Source of the DNA: Trichodesmium sp. MAG_R02
Lineage (GTDB): Bacteria > Cyanobacteriota > Cyanobacteriia > Cyanobacteriales > Microcoleaceae
Length of the DNA stretch: 36,968 bases
Assembly (NCBI GenBank): GCA_023356605.1
Contig: JAKQYE010000015.1
Coordinates: 1-36,968, forward strand
Reading direction: 5' to 3'
Each line of letters begins with the position of its first letter. The first letter of the stretch is position 1. Shown here one piece after another: positions 8,750-19,110 of the stretch. The notes beneath the pieces are model-generated. The model searched no databases, was not told where the DNA came from, and saw only the letters and a list, made by a program, of their open reading frames with translations. The translations under genes were made by a program, and so were the position numbers.

Positions 8750-10219
8750 TTAATTCCGATGCCAATGTGTTATCTCATTAGGTTTATCTATTAACTTAAT
8801 ACCTTGGTTTTGAAGGTCATTTCTTATGCGGTCTGCTTCAGAATAATTCTTAGTTTTTTTTGCCTTTAAACGTTGCTGAACTAAAAACTCAATTTTAGCA
8901 TCAGTCAAATCTTTAGGTACACTGCTAACTTGTTTATCTATTTTAACTTGTAAACCTAAGACTTGTGATAACTTTACTAAAGTCACCCACTGTTTTTGTA
9001 GCTCTTCTAAAGGTGTTTTATTTTTCCCTTCATGTACTAGAAAATTACCCTCTCGACGCAAGTCCTTAGCTAATTCAAATAAAACAGCTAAAGCACCAGG
9101 AGTATTAATATCATCATCCATTGCTTTCTGAAATTTTTCTACCTGAAAAGTTAATAACTTTGTTTGCTCAGATAAGGTTTTTTCTGGCGCTTCCCATCCC
9201 AGCTGAGAACCATATTGATCAGCAAATAATATACCCTCCTTAATAGTATTCCAACCATTTTCCGCAGAAGCGATCGCCTTTTCAGTAAAATCAATAGGCT
9301 TGCGATATTGAGCAGTTAAAACAAACATCCTTACAGCCATTGGGTCTATAGGTTTATCTAATAAATCCCGAATTGTAGTAAAATTTCCCAGGGACTTTGA
9401 CATTTTTTCTCCATTGATAGTAACAAAACCATTGTGGAGCCAATATTTAGCCAAAGGTTTTCCAGTAAAAGCTTCCGACTGAGCAATTTCATTTTCATGG
9501 TGAGGAAAAATTAAGTCTGCTCCCCCACCATGAATATCAATAGTTTCCCCTAAAGAATCTTGCACCATTGCCGAACATTCAATATGCCAACCTGGTCTTC
9601 CTTTTCCCCAAGGAGAGTCCCATGCAGGTTCCCCAGTTTTTGCTGCTTTCCATAAGGCAAAATCTAATGGGTCCTTCTTCTTAGCAATCTCTAAATCTTC
9701 CGACTCTACTCTACCACTTGCCCCAGCTTGCATTTCTTCCAAACGACGGCCTGATAGTTTCCCATATTCGGAAAATTCCCGCACCCGATAATAGACGTCC
9801 CCTCCAGAAGGGTAAGCAAAACCTTTTTTTTCTAAATCATGGATTAAGTATTTAATCTCATTTATCTTATGAGTAGCCCGGGGATATTCATCTGCTTCTA
9901 GGACATTTAAGCGTTTCATATCCTCAAAGTATGCTTGTGTGAAACGTTTGGACACCAAATCCATAGAACTTCCTGTCTCTCTGGCCCGGTTGATAATTTT
10001 ATCGTCTATATCAGTAAAATTTTGCACATATCGTACCTGATAACCCTGCCACATTAGATACCGGCGTATTGTATCCCATACAATATAGGAACGAGCATGA
10101 CCCAAATGGCAATAGTCGTATACTGTAACACCACAGATATACATCTTTATTTTGTATGGTTCCAGGGATTCAAAATTTTCCTCTTGACGAGTCAGTGAGT
10201 TGTACAGTTTTAGAGTCAT
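8750..10219 (-). CDS. cysS: Cysteinyl-tRNA synthetase
   Basis: The enzyme charges tRNA-Cys with cysteine in the cytoplasm. At 489 residues it has the full class I length. The HIGH motif is HLGH at 38-41 (CGVTVYDYCHLGHARSY) and the KMSKS loop is at 272-276. The zinc site fits C29, C215 (WHIECSAM), H240 and E244 (FPHHENE). The C-terminal DALR-type helical region and a Lys-rich end (VQQRLKAKKTKNYSEADRIR) are as in the family. Confidence in identity is very high. Transcription is toward the AI-2E gene. Confidence 0.98.
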   Translation of the reverse strand: MTLKLYNSLTRQEENFESLEPYKIKMYICGVTVYDYCHLGHARSYIVWDTIRRYLMWQGYQVRYVQNFTDIDDKIINRARETGSSMDLVSKRFTQAYFEDMKRLNVLEADEYPRATHKINEIKYLIHDLEKKGFAYPSGGDVYYRVREFSEYGKLSGRRLEEMQAGASGRVESEDLEIAKKKDPLDFALWKAAKTGEPAWDSPWGKGRPGWHIECSAMVQDSLGETIDIHGGGADLIFPHHENEIAQSEAFTGKPLAKYWLHNGFVTINGEKMSKSLGNFTTIRDLLDKPIDPMAVRMFVLTAQYRKPIDFTEKAIASAENGWNTIKEGILFADQYGSQLGWEAPEKTLSEQTKLLTFQVEKFQKAMDDDINTPGALAVLFELAKDLRREGNFLVHEGKNKTPLEELQKQWVTLVKLSQVLGLQVKIDKQVSSVPKDLTDAKIEFLVQQRLKAKKTKNYSEADRIRNDLQNQGIKLIDKPNEITHWHRN

Positions 10220-10248
10220 AAGTTAATTTATGCCATTCTTTTCTAATC

Positions 10249-10434
10249 TTAATTATAAGGAGTATATACTTGATCATAAATATAATTGCTTTGAAATAAT
10301 GTTGTCCCAGATTTTATGGGAATTTCTTTTTTCTTTTTCCTTGTCAAAAAAAGTAGTACAACTTTAGTTACTATCCATTCTGAATGTACATCCCCAAAAT
10401 ACTTGTATAGATGAAACAGAGCTTCCAAGTCCAT
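10249..10434 (-). CDS. Possible small protein upstream of cysS
   Basis: This 61-codon frame ends 29 bp before the cysS start on the same strand and has a fair ribosome binding site (AAAGGA, about 8 bases before the ATG). The sequence MDLEALFHLYKYFGDVHSEW is followed by a hydrophobic VVLLFL patch and four lysines. I recognise no family. It could be a leader or small gene co-transcribed with cysS, or chance; the AT-rich spacer makes chance frames of this size common. Confidence 0.25.
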   Translation of the reverse strand: MDLEALFHLYKYFGDVHSEWIVTKVVLLFLTRKKKKEIPIKSGTTLFQSNYIYDQVYTPYN

Positions 10435-10847
10435 ATCCGTTTCCTTTCGCTCAAAGATTAGCTGTTAATAAAATGACTAGTCATTATTTATGCTTTAAAA
10501 TGTTAGAGCATTCTCATAACCTAGATTTATTAAAATAATTTAATCCTCATGTCAAAATACTTTGGCCTATGAGAAACCCCCATAGCACTATATCCTCAAT
10601 GCTGAATCTTGTTAATTCACAAGGAGATTGGAGCGATTGATGTGTTATACAAGAAATAGAAAGATTCAAACCTTTTTTTTGGCAAGAGTTTAGAAAATAA
10701 GTAATCTCTAACTAAATTTCAGCATTTAGTAATGTCCTAGCCTTTACTTTGACTGCTATAATATCCAATTCTAGAATCAGGTAAAAAAAATCCTTGTAAA
10801 CCATTAAATACAGAAGTAATTTTTTATAGAAAAAATGAAGCTAACGA
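10435..10847. other. Spacer without a supported gene
   Basis: This holds stop-rich AT sequence. The one structure seen is a perfect 14-bp palindrome, AATGACTAGTCATT, at 10472-10485, about 40 bp upstream of the small frame before cysS. It could be an operator or chance. Confidence 0.5.
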
Positions 10848-10984
10848 TATAGCAGTCCTAAATCGGTTGCGACAAATAAAAAAGTCAATAAAACTTTTAA
10901 ACCTCTTACCTATTCTCTATTTCCTGTTCCCTATTCCCTAAAAAGCAGTGGGATTTTTGCCACGAATAAAATAGGATTGCTATA
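10848..10984. repeat. MITE-like element with 13-bp terminal inverted repeats
   Basis: TATAGCAGTCCTA (10848-10860) is mirrored by TAGGATTGCTATA (10972-10984), 12 of 13 positions pairing, with 111 bp between. The interior contains a cyanobacterial short tandem repeat of the TTCCCTA heptamer type (about 10910-10940). There is no coding content. This size and structure fit a non-autonomous miniature element. Confidence 0.5.
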
Positions 10985-11001
10985 GCTTATTTAAAGAATG
11001 G

Positions 11002-11373
11002 ATTATTCTCTATACAAGCAAGCTTTCATCTAATAGTAATTTACGAGAAAGCAACCAAATTTATTTTGCCCAAGTGTTACTTTATTCTTCGTCAAGAATC
11101 TATCCTTTACCTAGTGAACGGAATGCTAGATTTTCCTTCATTAATTCCTTTGCTGAATCTGTTAAAATTATGCATGGCTATTCCCGTAATAGATAAAATA
11201 TCACTAATTTAATTAACTTAAATACTAATCAGCATCGAGTTTGGATTCCCAATAAAAATAAATGTATTGTCTTTAAAGCTTATACATGGAAAAATTATTT
11301 AGGTAACTTATTAGAAAGATTGGGAATGATAAAAATAGAAGATAGTGAAGTTTTGTTAATCTATAGTCAATAA
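11002..11373 (+). pseudogene. Decayed gene fragment of unknown family
   Basis: One frame stays open through about 120 codons apart from a single TAA at 11194-11196, and gives protein-like sequence: SNLRESNQIYFAQVLLYSS before the stop, HRVWIPNKNKC and WKNYLGNLLERLG after it, ending in TAA at 11371. It has no start codon in a sensible place. The mix of residues looks like a real soluble protein, not translated spacer. I cannot name the family. Decay by loss of the 5' part and a nonsense mutation is the likeliest reading. Confidence 0.4.
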
Positions 11374-11437
11374 ATTTGAATAAATTAAATAAGAAGTAGG
11401 TAAAGTTAAATAGCTAAAGTCTGATTCAGAAAGAGGA

Positions 11438-11605
11438 ATGGAAATAATAGAACATTCAGATGGTTCAAAATTTGAGGATGTGATATTGATTACAGTTGGA
11501 GTAGAATCGTACCATTTTATTGGGTTTATTTCTGTACTCTTTGCTAAGTACCTTTTCCTCCCTTTTTCATATTTACTGAATTTTAATAATGCTGATTATA
11601 CATAA
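11438..11605 (+). CDS. Possible small protein of 55 residues
   Basis: An ATG after AGAGGA opens a 55-codon frame (starts MEIIEHSDGSKFEDVILITV) with a hydrophobic middle (FIGFISVLFAKYLFLPFSYL), perhaps one membrane helix. It ends 47 bp before the TPR-M48 gene on the same strand. I recognise no family. The close ribosome binding site spacing (only about 3 bases) counts against it. It may equally be the tail of the decayed gene just upstream. Confidence 0.25.
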   Translation: MEIIEHSDGSKFEDVILITVGVESYHFIGFISVLFAKYLFLPFSYLLNFNNADYT

Positions 11606-11652
11606 TTTGATATGACTAATTCATAAAAATATCAAGATAAAAAATTTAGTCA

Positions 11653-14232
11653 ATGATAGATAAAAAATCGTCGGGCGCAGATAACAATGTGCCAGAGAAA
11701 CCATCTCTCAAAACTGGATTACTTGCTCTTAAGCAAAAAGATTATTTAGAGGCTATCGCTCATTTACAAATAATTGCTCAACAAAAATCTCTCAAACCAA
11801 AATTAAAAGCTCAAATGGGTTTAGTCATTGCTTATGAAAAAACTAAACAAGTAGATAGAGCTATTTATTTGTGTCGTAATCTTACTAAAATTTCTGATAG
11901 TGAAATTAAAAGCTTTGCTCATCATCATCTCAAGAAATTATTAAAGCAATATCCACCCAAAAATCTTAAAAAATCAACAATTCCTACTCCTAAATCTTCA
12001 GAAAAATCCAGCGAAAATCAACAACTTATTGAAACAGGATTTGTTCCTTTTAATCAAAATTCAGATCAATCGAAATCTGCAAAAAATAGCAATGAAATAT
12101 CTAAACAAAAGATTGATTTATCTGTAGAAACAGGTTTTAAACCAATCGCAGAAAATCCAAATATCTCAGAAAAAAAATCTAGTCAAACCTTAAATTACCT
12201 AAAGCATTCTAAGCTAAATAAAAATGATATAGAGGCAGATAAAAATCGATCCCTAGCTTTATCAAGTATAGTTAATAAGTCAAATTTAAAAAACACAAAC
12301 CAATCTCATCAAAGACCAAGAGAGATTATTTCAGATGAACCAGAAAATTTACCTAAATTGAAATGGCGTGAAGCAGGAAGGACAAAAGGAAGTCGTCGCC
12401 TTAAATCTCCTAATTTAACTCTTTTATGGTTAGAACAAATAGTGGTAGTTATTGCTCTATTTTGGCTAAGTCTTACAATACTAAAGTTTAGCTTAGATGC
12501 TACAAATGATTTTTTAGTTTGGCTCCCATACTTTCGACCAATTCAAATTTTTTATCGAGACCCAACGCTAAATTTTATAATCTTTATGCTCGGATTATTC
12601 ATATTCTCTCCTTGGTTAATTGATGGATTATTAATACTTACTTATGGTCTCCAAACTCTACCAACAACAACTCTCATTAATTACAGTAAAGAAGCAAATA
12701 AACTGCTCCGTGATTTTTGTAGAAAACAAACAATACGTGGAATTACATTGAAAGTTTTACAAATAGATGTTCCTATAGCATTTAGTTATGGATGCTTACC
12801 TCGTTTTTACAGAATAGTTGTCAGTCAAGGATTGTTAGATAATCTCGCAGAAGATGAAATTGCTACTATTTATGCTAGAGAAATTAGTCATATTCAAAAT
12901 GGAGATTCCCGATTAATATCTATGGCTATTTTAATGCTTAACATTCCCTACACTATTTATTTGGAATTAACTTTTTGTGCTGATCGGGTATTAGATATGA
13001 TAAATCATCAACTACCAGATTATTTACCAGAATTTATCAAATCTTTTTTGCCTATCTTAGTATCCATTTTTCGAGTATTTGCTGCAATAATTTCGACTCT
13101 TAATTATGGTTTATATTGGTTACTAAAATTGCCGATTTTATGGTTTTCTCGTCAGCGAGTTTATTATAGCGATCGCGTAGCTTGTAATTTAACTGGTAAT
13201 CCTAATGGTCTCACACGAGCTCTTCTGAAAATCACAATTGGCATGGCTAATGATGTTCAAAATCAAGGCAAAGTTAGGAATTTATTAGAAAGTTTTGAAA
13301 TCTTAATGCCAGTAGGAATAAATCAAGCTATTACTGCTGGTAGTGTTGTTTCATACAGTGGTTTTGAATCTATTTTTAACTGGGATATTGTTAACCCATA
13401 TCGTCGATGGTTAGAGATTAATAATAGTCATCCTTTGCTTGGCGATCGCTTAAAAAGATTAGGCTTATATGCTAATTTCTGGAAACTAGAAACAGAGTTA
13501 AATTTAGGAAATATAAATGCTGACGTAACTGCAAACAATCAATTGAGTGGTCCTCAAGAAAAGAAAAATTTAACCCCACAAAATCTTGATTGGCAGAAAC
13601 TTTCGCTTCAGGGAGCGCCATTTTTAGGTATACTAATAGGTATAAGCTTTGCTATTTTTTTGTGGTTAATAGGTGTAATTTCATCTGCTGTTGGTCTTTG
13701 GCGTTTAGATTGGTTATTTGGAGATATTTCCATTTTAGTTGGTTGTTTAGCCATAGGTTTTAGTATTGGTATTTTGATGAGAATTAATCATTTTTTTCCT
13801 GATATAAAGCCAACTAAACTTTGGCAAAATCCTGACTTATTAGAATTGTTAAGTGATCTAAAAGCTTTGCCATTAGATAGTCAAGCAATTCAGTTAAAAG
13901 GCCAACTTCTTGGTAAAAGCGGAATGAGTAATTGGTTGGGACAAGATTTGATTCTGCAAACAACAAGGGGCCTGATCAAGTTGCATTATTCTGATAAATT
14001 GGGGCCTCTTGGTGATTTATGGCCTAAAATCAATCGCCCTGCTGATTTTGTTGGTAAGCCTATAACTATAAATGGTTGGTGGAGGCGAGGAGCTACTCCC
14101 TGGATAGATGTAAATACTCTGAAAACTGAAAATGGTCAATCTATTAACGGTGGCCACCCTCTATGGTCAACAATTGTAGCTTTTGCTGTTGCTATATGGG
14201 GAGCTTATATAGTAAGTATAGGCAAATTTTAA
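11653..14232 (+). CDS. TPR-containing M48-family membrane protein, probably proteolytically dead
   Basis: The 859-residue protein starts with a TPR-like segment (residues 18-100), then a low-complexity Ser/Lys/Asn linker (100-240), two membrane helices (about 260-285 and 305-330), an M48 (HtpX/Ste24) peptidase-like domain (340-620), and two more helices near 655-715 before a C-terminal beta-rich region. In M48 enzymes zinc is held by HExxH and the Glu of REYxAD. Here they read REISH (R409, E410, H413) and RVYYSD (V503). The first His and the third ligand Glu are both gone while the surrounding LAEDEIATIYA and LTGNP signatures remain. It is likely a pseudo-peptidase with a binding or scaffolding role in the membrane (inference). 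Confidence 0.85.
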   Translation: MIDKKSSGADNNVPEKPSLKTGLLALKQKDYLEAIAHLQIIAQQKSLKPKLKAQMGLVIAYEKTKQVDRAIYLCRNLTKISDSEIKSFAHHHLKKLLKQYPPKNLKKSTIPTPKSSEKSSENQQLIETGFVPFNQNSDQSKSAKNSNEISKQKIDLSVETGFKPIAENPNISEKKSSQTLNYLKHSKLNKNDIEADKNRSLALSSIVNKSNLKNTNQSHQRPREIISDEPENLPKLKWREAGRTKGSRRLKSPNLTLLWLEQIVVVIALFWLSLTILKFSLDATNDFLVWLPYFRPIQIFYRDPTLNFIIFMLGLFIFSPWLIDGLLILTYGLQTLPTTTLINYSKEANKLLRDFCRKQTIRGITLKVLQIDVPIAFSYGCLPRFYRIVVSQGLLDNLAEDEIATIYAREISHIQNGDSRLISMAILMLNIPYTIYLELTFCADRVLDMINHQLPDYLPEFIKSFLPILVSIFRVFAAIISTLNYGLYWLLKLPILWFSRQRVYYSDRVACNLTGNPNGLTRALLKITIGMANDVQNQGKVRNLLESFEILMPVGINQAITAGSVVSYSGFESIFNWDIVNPYRRWLEINNSHPLLGDRLKRLGLYANFWKLETELNLGNINADVTANNQLSGPQEKKNLTPQNLDWQKLSLQGAPFLGILIGISFAIFLWLIGVISSAVGLWRLDWLFGDISILVGCLAIGFSIGILMRINHFFPDIKPTKLWQNPDLLELLSDLKALPLDSQAIQLKGQLLGKSGMSNWLGQDLILQTTRGLIKLHYSDKLGPLGDLWPKINRPADFVGKPITINGWWRRGATPWIDVNTLKTENGQSINGGHPLWSTIVAFAVAIWGAYIVSIGKF

Positions 14233-14580
14233 TTATCAGATGATCTAAAAAAGTTGCATTTTTTCATGAACTATGTTATAATTATGTTATCTGAGCGGTT
14301 TAACCTAAGAGACTTCATAATTTTACTTAGCTCAGGAGTTGAGTTTCCAACAGAAAACTGCACAAATAACCAGCAGGAACATTATTGGCGAAACATAAGG
14401 TCACAAACTAGTCATGGAAATAAATTGGGGATTATGCCTAAGTCAAAGTATCTTTAACCATAACCAACATAATTCAGACAGTAAAATCAACTTTCCTACT
14501 GCTATTGATTGAGATAAGTTGCTGGTAGCAATGCTCAAACCAGATTGCTCCTGGTACTATGGGAGTATATTCCTGTGCTC
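14233..14580. other. Spacer with no supported gene
   Basis: This lies between the M48-like gene and the TnpB relic. A 67-codon frame (14254-14457) is present but unlike any protein I know and lacks a good ribosome binding site. The 5' part of the tnpB relic may extend into this stretch, but I could not align it. Confidence 0.4.
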
Positions 14581-14778
14581 TTAGATCGTTTGTTCAACTG
14601 TGAATTATGAGGTTTCAGTTGTGATAAAGATGGGAACCCAGCTAAAAATTTAGCTATGGGAGGAAATTTATATGCCTAAACTTGTGGACTGAATAACGCC
14701 GGCGTTGTTAAGTAGAAGTCAGGAATAGATCAGACTATTAAAGAATCATATATCCTACAATTATCCGTAGGTTTCTAG
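14581..14778 (+). pseudogene. tnpB: Relic of an IS200/IS605-type TnpB (C-terminal end)
   Basis: Read through three stops (14608 TGA, 14677 TAA, 14713 TAG), the frame gives LFNCEL, stop, GFSCDKDGNPAKNLAMGG, then TCGLNNAGVVK and KSGIDQTIKESY, ending in TAG at 14776. TnpB proteins end in a zinc-finger-like CxxC followed by GxxxDRDxNAAxNL, then an ACGxxSAG-like block and a short tail. The order and spacing match, with one finger Cys turned into a stop and Arg of DRD as Lys. So this is the 3' end of a dead TnpB gene. The upstream nuclease core was not recognised and no terminal hairpin is obvious after it. Confidence 0.65.
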
Positions 14779-15045
14779 GTTTCCAGATTACTGAAGAGCT
14801 TAACTCTACTATGAAACATAGCAGAAAATAGTTAAATTTAAGAAAAATATGTAGATATTGACTTAGGGTTGTGATAAGTTTATACTTGTTAAAGATTTAT
14901 TAGCCTGTTAACGAACAAAAAATAAACAGTAGCCATTTCCGGTTTAGTTGAAACATAAGTCAAACATAATTATGATTGAAGTTTTAGTTCTTACTAAGTG
15001 TGAAGTATACTTGAGATTAAAATCATACTAGCAATTATTTTTTTT

Positions 15046-15164
15046 GGCGTTGCTGAATTAAGAGATGAATATAATTTGGGAGGGTATTCTACCTGCCAAA
15101 AAATATAACGAACAAGCAAGATGTCCATTTGACAAAACTGTTAAATCATCCCGCATTTATGCAA
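15046..15164. repeat. Possible MITE or IS remnant with degenerate terminal repeats
   Basis: The left end ggcgttgctgaattaagaga is like the ggcgttgctgaat ends of common cyanobacterial IS elements. The inverted partner at 15146-15164 (tcatcccgcatttatgcaa) pairs imperfectly, keeping TCATC, C, A, TT and GCAA. About 80 bp lie between, without a reading frame. The call rests on pattern memory of the left end. Confidence 0.3.
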
Positions 15165-15537
15165 TATTATTTTTTTTTAGTTGAGCAGGCTTTAAAGTTA
15201 TATTTAAAAGTTAGGTGATAAGTGTTTAGCAAGTCAATATCGAAAAAAAGTAATTGATCAATGCCGATCGTTTTGTTTGTTTAGTGATGAGCAAAAAGTT
15301 TGAATAAAAACCTGACAAAATAAAATTGTCCGCTAGAGTTGAGCAAAATACGAAATGGGAAATAATTTCATCTGTAGTAATGGTGAATATAGCTATTTGA
15401 TTTGTCAAAGTTCTTTACATTTCCAAGTCTGGAGCAGTTTTTTTGATTCTGCTCTTGTTTTGTGTTCAGTAAATCTCAGTGGACTAAGTTTCCGTTAATT
15501 AAAACAAGTACAATTCAAAGTGTGGAGGAATTTTCCT
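15165..15537. other. Long upstream region of the RNA-binding protein gene
   Basis: There is no supported gene here. The stretch is AT-rich with several T runs and leads to a strong GGAGG at 15524-15528. It should hold the promoter and the 5' leader of the RRM gene; I could not place a promoter with confidence. Confidence 0.4.
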
Positions 15538-16017
15538 ATGTCAATTCGTTTGTATATTGGTAATTTGCCCAAAGAGGTAATGGAGCGTCAAGAACTACAA
15601 GAAGTTTTTAAGGAAGAAGGCGATAGTGTCACGACTAAATTGATCACAGATCGTAAAACTGGTAAATGTCGTGGTTTTGGCTTTGTAACAGTTAAAAATG
15701 ATGAACAAGCTGACCAAATTCTTGAAAAGTATAATGGTTATCAGTTTAAGGAAACTCCTTTAAAGATTGAAAAAGCATTACCTCGCACTAAAAATAAGAG
15801 TGAGTCGGAAAATACTGAAGCTGATCCTAAACCAATTAACAAAAACAACACTAGCAAAGGTAAAAAGTCTCGTCGTGATAATAAGGATAAAGGAGGATTA
15901 TCTAAAACTGCTAGCGGTCCTAGTTCTAGTAGTAATGAAGCAGTTCAACCTGATCCTCGTTGGGCTGATGCTTTAGCAGAGTTAAAGCAACGTTTAGCAG
16001 CTACTAGCAATTCTTAG
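15538..16017 (+). CDS. RRM-type RNA-binding protein (cyanobacterial Rbp)
   Basis: The start ATG at 15538 lies about 9 bases after GGAGG and begins MSIRLYIGNLP, as in cyanobacterial Rbps; the GTG at 15520 would place that site inside the gene. A single RRM (residues 1-82) has RNP2 LYIGNL and RNP1 RGFGFVTV. The tail (83-159) is Lys/Ser/Asn-rich and ends DPRWADALAELKQRLAAT, instead of the Gly-rich tail of the cold-induced Rbps. Such proteins bind RNA; in cyanobacteria they affect cold response and mRNA placement near thylakoids. Which paralogue it is cannot be told. A terminator follows. Confidence 0.92.
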   Translation: MSIRLYIGNLPKEVMERQELQEVFKEEGDSVTTKLITDRKTGKCRGFGFVTVKNDEQADQILEKYNGYQFKETPLKIEKALPRTKNKSESENTEADPKPINKNNTSKGKKSRRDNKDKGGLSKTASGPSSSSNEAVQPDPRWADALAELKQRLAATSNS

Positions 16018-16076
16018 GATTAACTGGAGTAAATTAGAACACATTATGTAAATTTAAAACTGGATAGAACAAAGTT

Positions 16077-16134
16077 AGCAGCCAGTTTGAGCAGGTTTGG
16101 AAAACTGACTGCTGATTGCTGGGCGATTTTTTTT
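16077..16134 (+). terminator. Rho-independent terminator after the rbp gene
   Basis: AGCAGCCAGTTT (16077-16088) can pair with AAACTGACTGCT (16102-16113), one mismatch, around a 13-base loop. A T8 run follows at 16127-16134 after a 13-base gap, longer than usual. It is 60 bp after the stop. Confidence 0.55.
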
Positions 16135-16139
16135 ATGGA

Positions 16140-16737
16140 GTTGTTGCTAAATATATGGAAAAAATCCCTATAGCTCAAGACATAATAATTATTTCATTTT
16201 TTTATTGAGGAAATGGCTATAGGTTTTACAGAGGTTGGTTTCGTCCTATTTTAAAAATTTGATAAAGCGATAAGTCTGTTTAATACTAGGTCATTGAGTA
16301 CCCAAACCAGCAACTTTCAATTTCCAACTAACTTTTTTTTCTGAGGAAATATTCTAGAACTTATAGTACTTCTCGTTATTATGAGGCAGACATTTTGCCA
16401 GCAAGATGCAAAAAAGAATACTTTTACTATTTAGTTAGACTTGTGCCTATTAGTTAGACTTGTGCCTAACTTATTCAAAATCTGCTGTAGAAGACTTTTG
16501 AACTCAGAAATGCTTAGGGCAAACGTTGCTGCAACCAAAACATAACAAGTATTTCATTTTTTTCTCGAGTAGATGGCTTATGGCTTTACATTTCCTATTT
16601 TTTTCGCAATATTAAATATTACAGAGCGACAAGTCTATTTAATTAGGGATGTAATATAGATTATTAAGCGCCCAAACTAGGAATTTTAAATTTTCAATCA
16701 ACTGTTTTTTTTAGTAGATATTCTAGAACTTATAAGA
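16140..16737. repeat. Diverged direct duplication of the region at the crtB 3' end
   Basis: About 16140-16380 and 16510-16737 run in parallel: each has tatttcattttttt, then a gatggct/aatggct-ta-gg-tttac block, a gcgacaagtct/gcgataagtct block, cccaaac, and attctagaacttata. Just before the second copy, ctcagaaatgct-agggcaaac (16501-16522) repeats the last codons of crtB (16745-16765). Between the copies is a tandem of ttagttagacttgtgccta (about 16431-16468). The spacer thus grew by local duplication that included the crtB end. Confidence 0.6.
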
Positions 16738-17707
16738 CTCTTGACCTCAGAAATGCTATGGGCAAACAGAGGAACTTGCGAGGAGTAGAAACGTAGGCTC
16801 GACGATTAAATACATCATATTGATTACGTTCAATAGCATCCAAAATCTTACTATAAAGCATAGAAGCTGACCAGACAGGCCAACGAATATCAGGGCTTAA
16901 ACGCTTAATACCTCTCTCTGCATCAACAAAAAACCTACGCGCCCTATGAATCTGAAATTTCATCAACTCTCGCCAACGCTCATCAATTACACCATTCAAT
17001 AAATTTTCTTCAGTATAATCAAATAAAGCTAATTCTTGTAAAGGAAGATAAATTCTACCCCGGCGAGCATCTTCTCCTACATCTCTTAAAATATTTGTAA
17101 GTTGATTAGCAATTCCCAAGGCGATCGCCTCTGATGCAGGATACTGAACTTGTTGCTGGCAATTCCAGGGAGCAGCAGAATTTGATGTTTCTATTCCCAT
17201 AACTGGCATAGTCATTAAACCAACTGTACCTGCGACTCGATAACAGTAAAGTTTTAGTTCCTCAAATGTTTGGTAGCGACTACTGTACAGATCCATTTGC
17301 TGACCAGCAATCATATCCCGAAATGGTTGTATATCTATAGGGAATCGAGATAAAGTATCTACCAGTGCTACATCTGCATCTTCTAACGGATAGCCAGCAA
17401 AGATAGATTCAAGATTTTGTTCCCACTTTTGGAGAGTTTCTGCGGTTGTAGTATTTGACATAGGACCATCGACCAGTTCATCTGTACGACGACACCAAAC
17501 ATAAATTGCCCATATTGCTTTACTTTTCTCCTCTGGCATTAACTGAGTACCCATGTAAAAAGTTTTAGAATAGGTAGCTGTGATTTGACGGCACAGTTCA
17601 TAAGACTCCTCTATAGATACCAGAGATGAAAAAGTCATACGTTGAGAAGATTTAGATCTTTGCAGCATTCTTTGCTGGCTTTCAATTTGTTCGTTGCAGA
17701 TTTGCAT
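16730..17707 (-). CDS. crtB: 15-cis-phytoene synthase
   Basis: The enzyme joins two geranylgeranyl diphosphates into phytoene, the first step of carotenoid synthesis, at the membrane. The 325 residues include both Asp-rich substrate motifs: DELVD at 76-80 (WCRRTDELVDGP) and DVGED at 209-213 (NILRDVGEDARRGRIYLP), plus RVAGTVGLM. The first 25 residues, rich in Gln and Ser, are not conserved; a second Met at 24 is an alternative start. It follows crtP by 23 bp on the same strand, the standard cyanobacterial crtP-crtB operon. The C-terminus ends at a duplicated segment (see repeat). Confidence 0.96.
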   Translation of the reverse strand: MQICNEQIESQQRMLQRSKSSQRMTFSSLVSIEESYELCRQITATYSKTFYMGTQLMPEEKSKAIWAIYVWCRRTDELVDGPMSNTTTAETLQKWEQNLESIFAGYPLEDADVALVDTLSRFPIDIQPFRDMIAGQQMDLYSSRYQTFEELKLYCYRVAGTVGLMTMPVMGIETSNSAAPWNCQQQVQYPASEAIALGIANQLTNILRDVGEDARRGRIYLPLQELALFDYTEENLLNGVIDERWRELMKFQIHRARRFFVDAERGIKRLSPDIRWPVWSASMLYSKILDAIERNQYDVFNRRAYVSTPRKFLCLPIAFLRSRVL

Positions 17708-17730
17708 AAGATTCAGGGTAAATAGAAGCT

Positions 17731-19110
<1,380 letters not shown>

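Noticed and set aside
14254..14457. 67-codon plus-strand frame after the M48-like gene
   Set aside because: No good ribosome binding site, no recognisable domain, and it lies in a spacer that holds transposon relics.
15226..15408. 60-codon minus-strand frame upstream of the rbp gene
   Set aside because: AT-rich translation without domain features, lying in the probable promoter and leader of the rbp gene.
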